The notes: generated by a model not told the origin, from the sequence alone. A stretch of DNA of 64,000 nucleotides from Hydrogenimonas sp. SS33 (GCF_040436365.1 NZ_AP026369.1:869501-933500); one strand, 5' to 3'; positions 17,094 to 26,988 are shown, counted from the first letter of the stretch. Made by a program: numbers and translations.

Positions 17094-18632
17094 TTGATTT
17101 TCGACAACCAGTATATCCAGCAACGCATCGAGAAAGCGAACCAGCTTCGTGACATGGGGGTCAACCCCTACCAGAACCGTGTCGTCAAGGAGTGTACCAA
17201 CCGGGAATTTCTCGAAAAGTACGCCTACCTGAAAGAGAGTGAAGAGAAGGAGGCCATCGGCGAGAGCTGCACCGTCACCGGCCGCATCAAATTCCTGCGC
17301 CTCATGGGCAAGGCGGCCTTCGCCAAGATCGAGGACGAAAGCGGCATTCTGCAGATCTACTTCAGCCGGGACGACCTGGGGGACGAATGGTTCAAGACCG
17401 TCAAGAAGATGGTGGAAGTGGGCGACATCGTCGCCGCGACGGGCTACCCCTTCATCACCCGTACCGGGGAGCTGACGCTGCACGTCAAGCGCCTGGAACT
17501 GGTCACCAAGGCGATCACCCCGCTGCCGGAAAAGTTCCACGGGCTGCAGGACATCGAGCTGCGCTACCGCCAGCGCTACCTCGACCTCATCATGAACCCG
17601 GAGGTCAAACAGACCTTCCTGATGCGCTCGAAGATCGTCAGCCTCATCCGCCGCTTCTTCGAGGAGCACGGCTTTTTGGAGGTGGAGACGCCGATGATGC
17701 ACCCGATCCCCGGCGGCGCCAATGCCCGCCCCTTCATCACCCACCACAACGCTCTGGGGGTCGACCGCTACCTTCGCATCGCGCCGGAGCTCTACCTCAA
17801 ACGGCTCATCGTCGGCGGGTTCGAAGCGGTCTTCGAAATCAACCGGAACTTCCGCAACGAGGGGATGGACGCCACCCACAACCCCGAATTCACGATGATC
17901 GAATTCTACTGGGCCTACCACCGGTACGAAGACCTGATGGAGCTGACCGAAAAACTTTTCGAATACCTTTTCAAAGAGCTGGGGCTGCCGACGAAGCTCC
18001 CCTACGGAGACATGGAAATCGATTTCTCCACCCCATTCAGGCGCATCGCCTACAAAGAGGCGCTGGTGACCGTCGGCGGCGTTCCCGAAGCCATTCTGGA
18101 AGATGTCGCCGCCATGCGCGACTACCTCGAAAAGCACGAGGTGGAAGTGGAAGGGGAGCTCTCCAAGGGGCAGCTCTGGGGTGAACTCTTCGACGCCTTC
18201 GTCGAAGAGAAGCTCATCGACCCCACCTTCGTCACCCAGTTTCCCATCGACATCAGCCCCCTGGCGCGGCGCAACGACGAAAACCCCGACATCGCCGACC
18301 GCTTCGAACTCTTCATCGCGGGCAAGGAGATCGCCAACGGTTTCAGCGAACTCAACGATCCCCTGGACCAGTACGAACGCTTCAAAGCCCAGGCGGCCCA
18401 GAAAGAGAGCGACGACGAAGCGATGCATATGGATGAAGACTACGTCAAAGCCCTCGGGTACGGCATGCCGCCGACGGCCGGGGAAGGAATCGGCATCGAC
18501 CGCCTCGTCATGCTGCTGACCAACCAGCACACGATCAGGGATGTCATTCTCTTCCCGGCGATGCGGCCGCTCAAATCCCAGAGTGACGAAACCCAGAACG
18601 AAAAAACCGAAGAGAAAGAGGACAACGCATGA
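17094..18632 (+). CDS. lysS: Lysyl-tRNA synthetase, class II
   Basis: Charges tRNA-Lys. The 512-aa product has the N-terminal OB-fold anticodon domain (about residues 55-145, [21 protein letters not shown]). The class II catalytic domain follows: motif 2 is [20 protein letters not shown] and motif 3 is [12 protein letters not shown]. Translation begins at TTG (17094), 8 bases after AAGGA; the next in-frame Met would cut into the N-terminal helix. The 3' end overlaps glyA by 4 bp. Confidence 0.97.
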   Translation: MIFDNQYIQQRIEKANQLRDMGVNPYQNRVVKECTNREFLEKYAYLKESEEKEAIGESCTVTGRIKFLRLMGKAAFAKIEDESGILQIYFSRDDLGDEWFKTVKKMVEVGDIVAATGYPFITRTGELTLHVKRLELVTKAITPLPEKFHGLQDIELRYRQRYLDLIMNPEVKQTFLMRSKIVSLIRRFFEEHGFLEVETPMMHPIPGGANARPFITHHNALGVDRYLRIAPELYLKRLIVGGFEAVFEINRNFRNEGMDATHNPEFTMIEFYWAYHRYEDLMELTEKLFEYLFKELGLPTKLPYGDMEIDFSTPFRRIAYKEALVTVGGVPEAILEDVAAMRDYLEKHEVEVEGELSKGQLWGELFDAFVEEKLIDPTFVTQFPIDISPLARRNDENPDIADRFELFIAGKEIANGFSELNDPLDQYERFKAQAAQKESDDEAMHMDEDYVKALGYGMPPTAGEGIGIDRLVMLLTNQHTIRDVILFPAMRPLKSQSDETQNEKTEEKEDNA

Positions 18633-19876
18633 CCATTCTTCAACAACAGGATCCCATCGTCTACGACATCATCGAGAAGGAGCTCCGGCGGCAGACCGAC
18701 CACCTGGAGATGATCGCCAGCGAAAACTTCACCTTCCCCGAAGTGATGGAAGCCCAGGGGAGCGTCTTTACCAACAAATATGCGGAAGGCTATCCCTACA
18801 AGCGTTACTACGGCGGGTGCGAATATGCCGACGCCATCGAGCAGCTCGCCATCGACCGCGCCAAAACGCTTTTTGGCTGCGAATATGCCAACGTCCAGCC
18901 CCACAGCGGCAGCCAGGCCAACGGAGGCGTCTACGCGGCGCTGCTGAAAGCAGGTGACAAGATTCTGGGAATGGACCTCAGCCACGGCGGTCACCTGACG
19001 CACGGGGCGAAGGTGAGCTTTTCTGGAAAGAACTACCACAGTTTCACCTACGGCGTCGAAATGGACGGCCGCATCGACTACGACCGGGTCGCCGACATCG
19101 CCAAAATCGTCAGGCCCAAGCTGATCATCTGCGGCGCCAGCGCCTACGCCAGGGAGATCGACTTCGCCAAATTCCGGGAAATCGCCGACAGCGTCGGAGC
19201 GCTGCTGATGGCGGACATCGCCCACATCGCGGGGCTGGTCGTCGCCGGTGAGCACCCCCACCCCTTCCCCCACTGCGACGTGGTCACCTCCACGACTCAC
19301 AAAACACTGCGGGGGCCCCGGGGCGGGCTCATCCTCACCAACGACGAGGAGCTGGCCAAGAAGATCAACAGCGCCATCTTCCCCGGTATCCAGGGTGGGC
19401 CACTGGTTCATGTTATCGCCGCCAAGGCGGTGGGATTCGGCAAAAACCTGACCGAAGAGTGGAAAGCCTACGCAAGGCAGGTCAAAGCCAACGCCAAAAT
19501 CCTGGCCGACGTACTGATGGCCCGCGGCTACGACGTCGTCAGCGGCGGCACCGACAACCACCTGGTGCTGGTCAGCTTCCTCGACAAGGATTTCAGCGGC
19601 AAGGATGCGGATGCAGCCCTGGGCCGCGCCGGCATCACCGTCAACAAGAACACGGTCCCGGGCGAAACCCGCAGCCCCTTCGTCACCAGCGGCATCCGCA
19701 TCGGCTCGCCCGCCCTGACGGCGCGCGGTATGAAAGAGGCGGAGTTCGAAACCATCGCCAACGCCATCTGTGACGTGCTCGACGACATCCACAACGAAGA
19801 GAAGCAGAAGAAGATCAAAGAGGAGATGACGGCGCTGGCCCGCCGATTTGTCATCTACGACCGACCCACCTATTAG
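18629..19876 (+). CDS. glyA: Serine hydroxymethyltransferase
   Basis: A PLP enzyme that interconverts serine and glycine and loads tetrahydrofolate with a one-carbon unit. The 415-aa product has the standard length. The PLP lysine lies in [15 protein letters not shown] (near residue 226). Other family blocks are [36 protein letters not shown] and [19 protein letters not shown]. It is coupled to lysS (ATGA overlap) and followed 8 bp later by the DUF1882 gene. Confidence 0.98.
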   Translation: MTILQQQDPIVYDIIEKELRRQTDHLEMIASENFTFPEVMEAQGSVFTNKYAEGYPYKRYYGGCEYADAIEQLAIDRAKTLFGCEYANVQPHSGSQANGGVYAALLKAGDKILGMDLSHGGHLTHGAKVSFSGKNYHSFTYGVEMDGRIDYDRVADIAKIVRPKLIICGASAYAREIDFAKFREIADSVGALLMADIAHIAGLVVAGEHPHPFPHCDVVTSTTHKTLRGPRGGLILTNDEELAKKINSAIFPGIQGGPLVHVIAAKAVGFGKNLTEEWKAYARQVKANAKILADVLMARGYDVVSGGTDNHLVLVSFLDKDFSGKDADAALGRAGITVNKNTVPGETRSPFVTSGIRIGSPALTARGMKEAEFETIANAICDVLDDIHNEEKQKKIKEEMTALARRFVIYDRPTY

Positions 19877-19884
19877 GAGAGGCC

Positions 19885-20427
19885 ATGTACAACGTCGATA
19901 CCTCGCTCATCAAAATCGTTTCGGACCACTACTACATCCAGCGTCCCAGCATCGTCAGCAAGATCAACTACAACGGGCGCACTTTCTACAACAAATTCGA
20001 GCGGATCGACGAACCCCTGACACGGATGGTCATGAACAAACATGCCGACGGGGAGCTGGTCGTCGCCCACGACCTCATCAACCGCATGGACAAGGTCGAA
20101 AACATCGTCTTCGACTACAACGGCCGCAACCCCGACCGTTTCTGGCACCGTGCCCAGCTGCTGCTTCGGGAGGAGGGGTACATCAATTTCACCGCCTACG
20201 AAACCAAAACCCCCGGACACCTGCACCTCTATGTCCACAAAGGGCACACGACGCTGCAGGAGGCCTACCAGCTCGGACGGCTCCTTTCGACCAAACTGGC
20301 CACCAAACTCCCCAGAGAGTGGCGCATGTTCCCCACGACAGACCTGCCAAGAGAGTATAATATACTGATTCTCCCCTACAAACTCTATGCGAAAGAGCGG
20401 GGTGCATCCTGGTCGAAACATATGTAA
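19885..20427 (+). CDS. DUF1882-family protein, function unknown
   Basis: The 180-aa product is soluble with no signal peptide. It matches a Campylobacterota-specific family that sits between glyA and a SPOR-domain gene (Cj0403-like, from memory). Visible features are many aromatic residues ([30 protein letters not shown]) and a His-rich segment [21 protein letters not shown] near residues 111-131. The product is unknown; the conserved position suggests a link to amino-acid or envelope functions but proves nothing. The start has AGGAGAGGCC upstream. Confidence 0.8.
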   Translation: MYNVDTSLIKIVSDHYYIQRPSIVSKINYNGRTFYNKFERIDEPLTRMVMNKHADGELVVAHDLINRMDKVENIVFDYNGRNPDRFWHRAQLLLREEGYINFTAYETKTPGHLHLYVHKGHTTLQEAYQLGRLLSTKLATKLPREWRMFPTTDLPREYNILILPYKLYAKERGASWSKHM

Positions 20428-20448
20428 CGTCCCCATTCAGGAGAGAAA

Positions 20449-21138
20449 ATGGAAGAGAAAAACAACGATCTTGACAATCTGATCATTCCCAAGGACAAGC
20501 CCTCCGGACTGAAAAAACTCCTTCTGGCCGCCGCCGGCCTGCTGCTGGTGCTCATTCTCATCATACTGGTAACAAAAAGCCTCGTGGAGCCGGAACAGAA
20601 ACCCCAATCTTCCATCATTCTCCCGCCCGCTCCGGCAACAGTGGCGAAGAAAGAAACGAAAGAACCTCTCTTCGAAGAGGTGCCCATTGAGGAGGAGAAA
20701 CCGGCAGCACGGAGTGTGGAGAAGACCATCGAAAAGGCGAAGGCGGAACAGACAGCCCCCAAAACCGAAAAACCCGCACCCAAACCGGTTCCCGGGAAGC
20801 CCGTCGCGGCTCCCGTGAGCGAGTCCAAACCCCAGCCCAAACCGGCAGCTGTTTCCAAACCCGTGCCCAAGCCGGCACCCAAGCCCGCCCCTTCCAAAGC
20901 GGCAACGGGGCGCTACTACATTCAGGTGGGGGCATTCTTCCGCTATCCGCCCAGCAAAAAGTTCCTGGCCAACATCGAAAAGGAGGGGTTGCACTACGTC
21001 ATTCTCAACGGCATGAAAAACGGCACGCCCTACAAGAAAGTGCTCGTCGGCCCCTATCCCACGCGCACCGCGGCCGCGAAAGAGCTCCCCCGTATCAAAC
21101 GGCGTATCAACCAGAACGCCTACGTCACCAGGAAGTGA
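20449..21138 (+). CDS. SPOR-domain membrane protein
   Basis: The 229-aa product has one membrane segment near residues 22-43 (KKLLLAAAGLLLVLILIIL). A Pro/Lys/Ala-rich periplasmic linker with KPAPKP-type repeats (about 60-150) follows, then a C-terminal SPOR domain (YYIQVGAFFRYPPSKKFLANI..., residues 155-228). SPOR domains bind denuded septal peptidoglycan, so a role at the division site is likely. It is the Cj0404-like gene of this conserved cluster and is followed by trpE with only 3 bp between. Confidence 0.9.
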   Translation: MEEKNNDLDNLIIPKDKPSGLKKLLLAAAGLLLVLILIILVTKSLVEPEQKPQSSIILPPAPATVAKKETKEPLFEEVPIEEEKPAARSVEKTIEKAKAEQTAPKTEKPAPKPVPGKPVAAPVSESKPQPKPAAVSKPVPKPAPKPAPSKAATGRYYIQVGAFFRYPPSKKFLANIEKEGLHYVILNGMKNGTPYKKVLVGPYPTRTAAAKELPRIKRRINQNAYVTRK

Positions 21139-21141
21139 CCG

Positions 21142-22554
21142 ATGATCCATCTGAAAAAGATCCTCTTCGACCAGTTCGCCCCGCCGGCGCTCTACGCGAA
21201 GGTGCGTGACCACTTCAAAGAGGAGATCACGATGCTCTTCGAAAGCGTCGGCGGCAACGAGGAGGGAAACTTCAGTTTCATCTTCGTCGGTGCCAAAGAG
21301 CGGCTTGTCTACAAAGAGAACCAAACCACCTATATCGACGAAGTCGGCACACGCCACGAGGTGGATGAAAACCCCTTCGCATTCCTCAAGAGCTACTACG
21401 CCAAGGTCGACCGGGACTATTACAAAAAGATGCGTCTGAAGACGGGACTGGGCTTCCTGGACGGGTTCATCGGCTATATCGGTTACGACATGGTCAAAGT
21501 TTTCGAGCCGGTGCTTCGGCCCTACATGGATGCCCTGGAGGACCGGGACCATATTCCCGACCTGGACATGATACGCCCGAAACTGGTCCTCGCTTTCAGC
21601 CACAAAACCAGCGAACTGAGCCTCATCACTTCCGACGAGTCGGTCTTCGAAACCTTCGACGCCCTGATCGACCTCATCGAATCGCCCTACGAATATATGA
21701 CGATGAAGCCCATCGAAGAAAGCGAAGGGGGAGAGTTCGCTTTCGACGAGGCGAAATTCCACAAGATGGTGGAAGACTCCAAAGAGATGATACGAAGCGG
21801 CGACGTCTTCCAGATTCTCATGTCCAACCGCTATACCGAAAAGGCGAAGGTGGACCCCTTCAGTTTCTACCGGATCCTCCGCTCCAAAAACCCTTCCCCC
21901 TACCTCTTTCTTCTCGAATACGAAGATTTCGCCATCGCCGGCAGCTCCCCGGAGGTGATGGTACGTCTGACCGACGGCAACATCCTATTGCGGCCCATCG
22001 CGGGAACCCGCCGCCGGGGCCGGACCCTGGATGACGACAAGCGGATGGAAGAGGAGATGGTGAACGACCCCAAAGAGCGGGCGGAGCACATCATGCTGGT
22101 GGACCTGGGACGCAACGACGTGGGGCGCGTCGCAAAAGCGGGCACCGTCAAAGTGACCGCCCTGATGCGGGTCGAGCGCTACAGCCACGTCATGCACATG
22201 GTCAGCGACGTGGAAGCAAAAATCGACGACGGAAAAGATATGTTCGACCTCTTCGCCGCCACCTTCACCGCCGGCACCATGACCGGCGCTCCGAAAATCC
22301 GTGCCATGGAGCTCATCGCCGAATTCGAAGGGATCAAACGGGGCTTCTACAGCGGCAGTGTCGGCTATTTCGGCTTCGACGGCAATATGGACAGCTCCAT
22401 CACCATCCGCACCGCCCTCGTCAAACCTGACTACATCGTCCTGCAGGCCGGTGCCGGCGTCGTCGCCGACAGCCAACCCAGACTGGAATACCTGGAAGTG
22501 AAGAACAAACTGGCGGCGCTGCGCAGTACACTCGACGACCTGAGAATTTCGTAG
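21142..22554 (+). CDS. trpE: Anthranilate synthase component I
   Basis: Converts chorismate plus ammonia (from TrpG) to anthranilate. The 470-aa product has the chorismate-binding core with SSPEVMVRL and the PIAGTRRRG block (near residue 285); PIAGT is typical of TrpE, while aminodeoxychorismate synthases usually have PIKGT. TFTAGTMTGAPKIRAMELI near 370 and AGAGVVADSQP near 435 complete the family blocks. No trpG or trpD follows, so the trp genes are scattered. The TAG stop abuts heptanucleotide array 2. Confidence 0.93.
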   Translation: MIHLKKILFDQFAPPALYAKVRDHFKEEITMLFESVGGNEEGNFSFIFVGAKERLVYKENQTTYIDEVGTRHEVDENPFAFLKSYYAKVDRDYYKKMRLKTGLGFLDGFIGYIGYDMVKVFEPVLRPYMDALEDRDHIPDLDMIRPKLVLAFSHKTSELSLITSDESVFETFDALIDLIESPYEYMTMKPIEESEGGEFAFDEAKFHKMVEDSKEMIRSGDVFQILMSNRYTEKAKVDPFSFYRILRSKNPSPYLFLLEYEDFAIAGSSPEVMVRLTDGNILLRPIAGTRRRGRTLDDDKRMEEEMVNDPKERAEHIMLVDLGRNDVGRVAKAGTVKVTALMRVERYSHVMHMVSDVEAKIDDGKDMFDLFAATFTAGTMTGAPKIRAMELIAEFEGIKRGFYSGSVGYFGFDGNMDSSITIRTALVKPDYIVLQAGAGVVADSQPRLEYLEVKNKLAALRSTLDDLRIS

Positions 22555-22582
22555 TGTTGAGTGCTGAGTGTTTAGTGTTGAG
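22555..22582. repeat. Heptanucleotide array 2, directly after trpE
   Basis: Four 7-bp units, TGTTGAG-TGCTGAG-TGTTTAG-TGTTGAG, begin at the first base after the trpE stop and end 3 bases before repeat copy B. It is the same register and near-identical unit as the perfect TGCTGAG array after aroE 1 kb downstream. Confidence 0.85.
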
Positions 22583-22585
22583 AAA

Positions 22586-22680
22586 ATCTCGAAATCTTCG
22601 ATTTCGTAGCTTTAGGGGGGTGCAGGGGACACCCTGTGTCCCTGCCAAAGCATGGGCTTCGCCCATGCTTTGCATAACAT
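22586..22680 (+). repeat. Multi-hairpin repeat, copy B (upstream of aroE; lacks hairpin 1)
   Basis: A type I copy missing the first roughly 24 bp: the sequence enters at TCTCGAAATC, where array 2 ends. Hairpin 2 is CGAAATC / GATTTCG, hairpin 3 is GGGGACA / TGTCCC, and hairpin 4 is GCATGGGC / GCCCATGC. It ends TTTGCATAACAT. It is sandwiched between heptamer arrays 2 and 3 and points toward aroE. Confidence 0.88.
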
Positions 22681-22712
22681 AAACAAAACGCGTGCGCAGC
22701 GCAGCTTTCCAA

Positions 22713-22758
22713 CACTTTTCACTGTTCACTATTCACTTTTCACTCTTTATCGTTCACT
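22713..22758. repeat. Heptanucleotide array 3, upstream of aroE
   Basis: Degenerate 7-bp units in register: CACTTTT, CACTGTT, CACTATT, CACTTTT, CACTCTT, TATCGTT, then CACTCC. The array ends about 20 bases before the aroE ATG. The units are the reverse complement of the AGTGAAC/AGTAAAC type seen at 28201 and 54953, and match array 6 before recO. Confidence 0.85.
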
Positions 22759-22777
22759 CCAAAACAGGGAGTTTCCC

Positions 22778-23575
22778 ATGCGCCAACTCTTCGCCATCTT
22801 CGGCAATCCGGTCCACCACTCCAAGTCGCCTCTCATGCACAATCTCGCTTTTAAAACGCTTGGCTATCCCGGCTGCTACAACCGGTGGCTGATAGAAGAG
22901 GGAGAGAGGCTGCGCGAAACCTTTTTTGCTCTAAGGCTGAAAGGAGCCAATATCACCGTCCCCCACAAAGAGTGGGCACTCAAAGCGGCCGATGTGGCGG
23001 AGCCCTTCGCCGCGGAAGTGCGCGCCGTCAATACCCTCGTTCTGCGCGAAGGAAAACTCTTCGGCTACAACACCGACGCGCCGGGCTTCTACCGCGCCCT
23101 GCAGAAACTGGGCCGTGTAGAAACCGCCCTCGTCATGGGCGCCGGCGGCACGGCGCGCGCCCTTTCGCTCTACCTTCGCAAACAGGGTATCGACGTGGAA
23201 GTGGTGAACCGTTCCGCCGGACGGCTCGAATGGTTCCAAAAAGAGGGGTTCATCAGCCATACGTGGGAGGGTTTCAGGGCAGGAAAACACGATGTGGTCA
23301 TCAACACCACCTCCGCCGGTTTGACCGACGACGCCCTGCCGATGCCCAAAAATCTTCTGGATGCGGCACTCGCAAAGGCCCGCTTCGCAGTAGATGTCAT
23401 CTACGGGAAAGAGACTCCTTTCCTCAAAGAGGCGAAACGGCTCCGACTTCCCCACTTCGACGGCACCGAAATGCTTCTGCAGCAGGGCATCATCGCCTTC
23501 GACCATTTCACCGACTACCGTTACAGCCTAGACGAGATCGAAGAGGCGATGCGATCCTTTTTAAAATTGTGCTGA
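22778..23575 (+). CDS. aroE: Shikimate dehydrogenase
   Basis: NADPH-dependent reduction of 3-dehydroshikimate to shikimate. The 265-aa product has FGNPVHHSKSPLMHN near the start and the catalytic Lys in GANITVPHKEW (near residue 66). NTDAPGFYRAL follows, then the nucleotide-binding loop VMGAGGTARALSLYL (near 120). I chose the ATG at 22778, preceded by CAGGGAG; longer upstream frames run through the repeats. The stop codon TGA lies inside the first unit of heptamer array 4, so array growth beyond it would not change the protein. Confidence 0.95.
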   Translation: MRQLFAIFGNPVHHSKSPLMHNLAFKTLGYPGCYNRWLIEEGERLRETFFALRLKGANITVPHKEWALKAADVAEPFAAEVRAVNTLVLREGKLFGYNTDAPGFYRALQKLGRVETALVMGAGGTARALSLYLRKQGIDVEVVNRSAGRLEWFQKEGFISHTWEGFRAGKHDVVINTTSAGLTDDALPMPKNLLDAALAKARFAVDVIYGKETPFLKEAKRLRLPHFDGTEMLLQQGIIAFDHFTDYRYSLDEIEEAMRSFLKLC

Positions 23576-23618
23576 GTGCTGAGTGCTGAGTGCTGAGTGC
23601 TGAGTGCTGAGTGCTGAG
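23570..23618. repeat. Heptanucleotide array 4: seven perfect TGCTGAG units
   Basis: Seven uninterrupted copies of TGCTGAG (49 bp). The first copy contains the aroE stop codon. Perfect identity between units points to recent expansion or active homogenisation, and the array should be length-variable between strains. It is followed by TATCGGCG and a flank shared with array 7. Confidence 0.95.
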
Positions 23619-23690
23619 TATCGGCGTAGTTCATTTTCTCTCGTTTAGTCAAGCTTTTTCATCAAATTCTTGAGAATTTTTTCTAAACCT
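23619..23690. repeat. Flank shared with the sequence after array 7
   Basis: Beginning TATCGGCGTAG, this stretch aligns with 55015-55079 (TATCGGCGAAG...). Shared pieces include TATCGGCG, ATTTT, GTTT, GTCAAG, TTTTT, TCAAA and a final TTTT...AAACC in the same order. Both copies start directly where a heptamer array ends, so array plus flank looks like one repeated unit. The right end runs into the 3' end of recR. Confidence 0.6.
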
Positions 23691-24252
23691 TCACCCTCTC
23701 CTGCAGCGCCCTCGAAAGCGAGAGCATGTCGATGTTTTCCAGACTGACGCCCGTGGGAACGCCCTGGGCGATTTTCGTGAATATCAGGTCGTAGTCGGAG
23801 AGCTTCTCTTCGATGAAGAGTATCAGCGCATCGGTGGCGATGCCGGGGGTGAAGGCGAAGATGACCTCTTCCACCCCCTCCTCTATTCTATCCCGCAGTT
23901 TTTCGGTATCGAGATGTTCGACCGATTCGATGACGAAATAGGTGCCGTCGTAATCGCCACCGCTTTCGATCTGCAGGATATCCCTGGCATGCTCGACGAT
24001 ACAGAGCTTGCTCTGGTCCCGTCCGATATCGGCGCAGACGGGACAGAGTTCATCCTCGCTCATGGCGCCGCACCGTTCGCATCGGCGCACACTCTGCACC
24101 GCCTTTTCGATAGCGTGGGCGATCTTCATGGCGGCGAAATGATCTTCCATCACCATATGGTACGCCATGCGCTGGGCCGATTTCTTCCCGACAGAGGGGA
24201 GCGCTTCGAGCGCACTGACCAGGTTTTCGTAACTCTCGATTTTTTGTTTCAT
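23683..24252 (-). CDS. recR: Recombination mediator RecR
   Basis: Works with RecO to load RecA at gaps. The 189-aa product has an N-terminal helix-hairpin-helix (ALEALPSVGKKSAQRMAYHMV) and a C4 zinc finger CERCGAMSEDELCPVC (about residues 59-74). A TOPRIM domain follows (LCIVEHARDILQIE, then GGDYDGTYFVI), and the C-terminal GVPTGVSLENID block completes the family. I prefer the ATG at 24252; a TTG 18 bases upstream is the only alternative and neither has a strong ribosome-binding site. recO of the same pathway is also present (54325-54942), likewise next to heptamer arrays. Confidence 0.93.
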   Translation of the reverse strand: MKQKIESYENLVSALEALPSVGKKSAQRMAYHMVMEDHFAAMKIAHAIEKAVQSVRRCERCGAMSEDELCPVCADIGRDQSKLCIVEHARDILQIESGGDYDGTYFVIESVEHLDTEKLRDRIEEGVEEVIFAFTPGIATDALILFIEEKLSDYDLIFTKIAQGVPTGVSLENIDMLSLSRALQERVKV

Positions 24253-24330
24253 GAATGCGATTTTACCCAATCAGGAACCCGGTAGACAACCGGCATCCTG
24301 ACAGTGCATGAATTCGTGTAGGTAAGAGGA

Positions 24331-24789
24331 TTATTTTGCCAATTGCACAAGAAGTTTGTTGAAGTTCTCCTGTGCCTTCAGCAGATTGGCCTGGGTCAGG
24401 GCGATATTGTGGTTTTGTATACGCTGGGTTTCAAGAATTCTGTCCGCCATCAATCCAATTTGAAGTTCGGTTGCCACAATACGGTCGGCCATTTCCCCGA
24501 TACGATCAGCCATTTTGCCGATATCGTCAGACAATCGTAACATGGCGAACACATAAGTACTGTTTGTCCCAGAAGCGTCACTGAGAAGCTGAACAGAGAT
24601 GGAAAGAAGATTCTGCGACATTATAAGCAATTGTTCTGACTGGGCCAGATTGTCGTTCATCACCTTGACATCATTGACTTCCACCGGTTGGGTCACACTT
24701 GACAAGTCACAGGTATCCGTATCGATAGCAAAAGATGGTAAAGTCATCAGTAATAAGACAATTCCGAACGTTCTGAAAATTTTTATCAC
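24331..24789 (-). CDS. Small secreted helical protein, unknown
   Basis: I do not recognise the family. The product of about 152 aa has a signal peptide (IKIFRTFGIVLLLMTLPSFA, cleavage likely after SFA). A mature all-helical part then shows repeated heptad-like blocks such as DDIGKMADRIGEMADRIVATE, suggesting a coiled-coil rod. I chose GTG at 24789 because AGGGGG stands 6 bases upstream; an ATG at 24807 would place that site inside the gene. Base composition is visibly more A/T-rich than the neighbours, which may mean later acquisition. Confidence 0.7.
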   Translation of the reverse strand: MIKIFRTFGIVLLLMTLPSFAIDTDTCDLSSVTQPVEVNDVKVMNDNLAQSEQLLIMSQNLLSISVQLLSDASGTNSTYVFAMLRLSDDIGKMADRIGEMADRIVATELQIGLMADRILETQRIQNHNIALTQANLLKAQENFNKLLVQLAK

Positions 24790-24913
24790 GTTCAACCCCC
24801 TGTACATTTAATTTATATTAACATTTTCATAAGTTGAAACGCTATATGACGTAGTTCCCAGTGTCACCAATTAAAGATCCTCTACTTTAATAGATAAGTT
24901 TTATTGATCTTGT

Positions 24914-25222
24914 TTACAATTCATCGTTGCTTTTTTTATATTTCCTGTATCTCTCAAGGTCAGGCTTAATGAGTTTCAAACAGAGCAGTAGGACTGCCAC
25001 ATCGTCCAACCAACCGATGACGGGCACCGCATCGGTCATCAGATCCAGGGGTGAGACCATATATAGCAGTGTCAGAGCGATGCCTGCGAAGCTAAGCCAT
25101 GAGACATGACGGTAGTTTCCTCTCCAGTAATCCCTGACAAGGGAGAAGAAGAGCAGAAGATTCTCCCAAAAACCGGCGATCGCGGAAAACATCGAAGAAT
25201 GCCCATGCGGTTTGTACGCCAT
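24914..25222 (-). CDS. YkvA/DUF1232-family small membrane protein
   Basis: The 102-aa product carries the DUF1232 signature YMVSPLDLMTDAVPVIGWLDDVAVLLLCLKL (about residues 54-84), where the family has SPxDLxPDxIPxxGxxDD. Two hydrophobic stretches (about 42-58 and 65-85) suggest membrane association. The biochemical role of the family is unknown. It starts 1 base after the stop of the sulfite/nitrite reductase gene, so the two are probably co-transcribed. Confidence 0.82.
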   Translation of the reverse strand: MAYKPHGHSSMFSAIAGFWENLLLFFSLVRDYWRGNYRHVSWLSFAGIALTLLYMVSPLDLMTDAVPVIGWLDDVAVLLLCLKLIKPDLERYRKYKKSNDEL

Positions 25223-25223
25223 A

Positions 25224-26942
25224 TCAATTTTCCGGTGATTTCATCTTGCGGAAAGAGGCTCTTTCGAGGTAGATGATCGCTTCCCTGAACGGGAAGGCTT
25301 CCTCGCTTTGAAGCAGCGCTATGATCTCCCGGTCCTCTTTCCTCCCCTCTTCTTCCAGTTTCTGTACGAAATAGCCCTTTTCATCCTCATGCTCTATATT
25401 TTCCAAAAGAAGAAGCTTTTTGTAATGGAGGATACGGCTTCTGTGAAAATTGTAGAGGAGCCAGAAAGCCAGCGCCGGTTCGCTGTAGCGGTTGAGCACC
25501 TCTTTGGCGAAGATTTCGAAATCGTCGTAGCCGCTCGCCTCGAAGAGGTCCGCGACAAGATCGATCATGGCGGAGAGGTGGCGCATGGGAACGGAGTAGA
25601 GAATGAGCCGTCCCGTCCGCGCCCCACGGGTATACTCGCTGCCCAGATAGAGCCTCGCCCCGCGCTCCACTTCGTCGGCATAGAGCTTGGTGCGTATGCC
25701 CACCAGACCGATGTCGCTGAAGGCGTGGCGCGCACACCCTTTCAGGCAGCCGCTGAAGCCGATACGGATACCGAGCCTCTCCAGCCGCCCGGAGTCGACG
25801 GCAGCCCCCGCCTCCTTCGTATCGGTCAGGGAATAGACACAGTATCTGGAGCCGGCACAGGCCAGCAATCCCGAACGGCTGCGGAGGGCATGGGCGAACC
25901 GGCGGCTTTCGGAAACGCCGGGAAGGTAGATCTGCTGGTCGCATCCCAGACGAATCTCTTCCAAACCCTCTTCTTCGGCGATCTGCGCGATCTCTTCCAA
26001 CTGCCGCGATGTGACCTCTCCCAGCCGGGTACCGTAACGGCGAACCACCCCGCCGCCCTTCATGGGGGCCGTTTCGGCAGCCTCGTCCTTTTCGATCATC
26101 AATCTACCCGCCTTTTGCACCGCGACGCCCAGCCTTTCGGCAATTCTGCGACGCATTCCCTCTGCGCCGGTCCTTTCCAGCAGATGAAAGAGCCGTGCTT
26201 TGCCCCTGCTCTGCCTGGGACCTTCCTCACGGTAGATCTCCGCCACGGCACGGAAGTAGGCGGGTGCCTCTTCGGGAGGGAGAAAGATGTCGAGGCTTCG
26301 TGCCGTCTCCGAATTTTTTCCGCCGGCATAGAGGTTGAACCCCCATTTATCCTCTCTGCGCGCCAGGGCGAAAAAAAGGTCGTTCCCAAAGAAAGAGAGG
26401 GTCTGTTTCCGCCGGCCCGTGATGGCCACATTGAATTTTCGGGGAATCATCCCGACCCATTCGGGCGCTTTGAGAAAGAGCGACTGCATCGCCATGACAA
26501 TGTCGTAAACCTCTATTTCCGCATCTTCGGCGATGTCATCCAGAGGGTCGGTCACGATGTTTCTGAAATTGTCGGTATAGGTCTGCCATGTCGTCAGCCC
26601 CCAACCTTCCACCCTTTCGGCGAGCGCAACCGCCTCTTTGAGGGTAAGGTCGTGTATCTCGATCTGTGCCCGGGAGGTCAGCAGCACCCTGGCATCCAAC
26701 GCCGACGCCTCTTCGGCCAGCACCCCAAGCGCCGAGGGCGTAATGCGCCCGGCGGGAATACGCACCCGCAGGTTGTACCTGCCCGGGTCCAGCTTGTGGC
26801 TGTAGATGCCGAAATTTTTCAGATAGAAGCGGGCCTCCTCGTCCACCTCTTTCTCATCGATCGCCTCCAGTTTCGGCAAAAACGAAGCGGGCGGGAGCTT
26901 GCGTTTGAGTTTCTCGATTTTGTTGAGTTTTACCGGTTCCAT
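25224..26942 (-). CDS. Sulfite/nitrite reductase, siroheme and [4Fe-4S] type
   Basis: Ferredoxin-type six-electron reductase (572 aa). It has the duplicated half-structure of the family, each half with a ferredoxin-like repeat ([14 protein letters not shown] and the second near residue 325). The four cofactor Cys are visible as C-x5-C (CAGSRYC, near 361-367) and C-x3-C in [19 protein letters not shown] (near 394-398). The sequence does not decide between sulfite and nitrite as substrate. The last roughly 120 residues are an extra helical tail beyond the usual core. A TATAAT sits only 9 bases before the ATG, so the mRNA may have almost no leader. Confidence 0.85.
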   Translation of the reverse strand: MEPVKLNKIEKLKRKLPPASFLPKLEAIDEKEVDEEARFYLKNFGIYSHKLDPGRYNLRVRIPAGRITPSALGVLAEEASALDARVLLTSRAQIEIHDLTLKEAVALAERVEGWGLTTWQTYTDNFRNIVTDPLDDIAEDAEIEVYDIVMAMQSLFLKAPEWVGMIPRKFNVAITGRRKQTLSFFGNDLFFALARREDKWGFNLYAGGKNSETARSLDIFLPPEEAPAYFRAVAEIYREEGPRQSRGKARLFHLLERTGAEGMRRRIAERLGVAVQKAGRLMIEKDEAAETAPMKGGGVVRRYGTRLGEVTSRQLEEIAQIAEEEGLEEIRLGCDQQIYLPGVSESRRFAHALRSRSGLLACAGSRYCVYSLTDTKEAGAAVDSGRLERLGIRIGFSGCLKGCARHAFSDIGLVGIRTKLYADEVERGARLYLGSEYTRGARTGRLILYSVPMRHLSAMIDLVADLFEASGYDDFEIFAKEVLNRYSEPALAFWLLYNFHRSRILHYKKLLLLENIEHEDEKGYFVQKLEEEGRKEDREIIALLQSEEAFPFREAIIYLERASFRKMKSPEN

Positions 26943-26950
26943 ATGGACGG

Positions 26951-26956
26951 ATTATA
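26951..26956 (-). promoter_or_regulatory. TATAAT directly before the sulfite/nitrite reductase start
   Basis: On the minus strand TATAATCCGTCCATATG puts a consensus -10 only 8 bases before the ATG at 26942. Transcription would begin within a few bases of the start codon, so a leaderless or nearly leaderless mRNA is predicted. Confidence 0.45.
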
Positions 26957-26988
26957 CCCCGTTTTTTTCGCAATATGGCTTTTTATGG

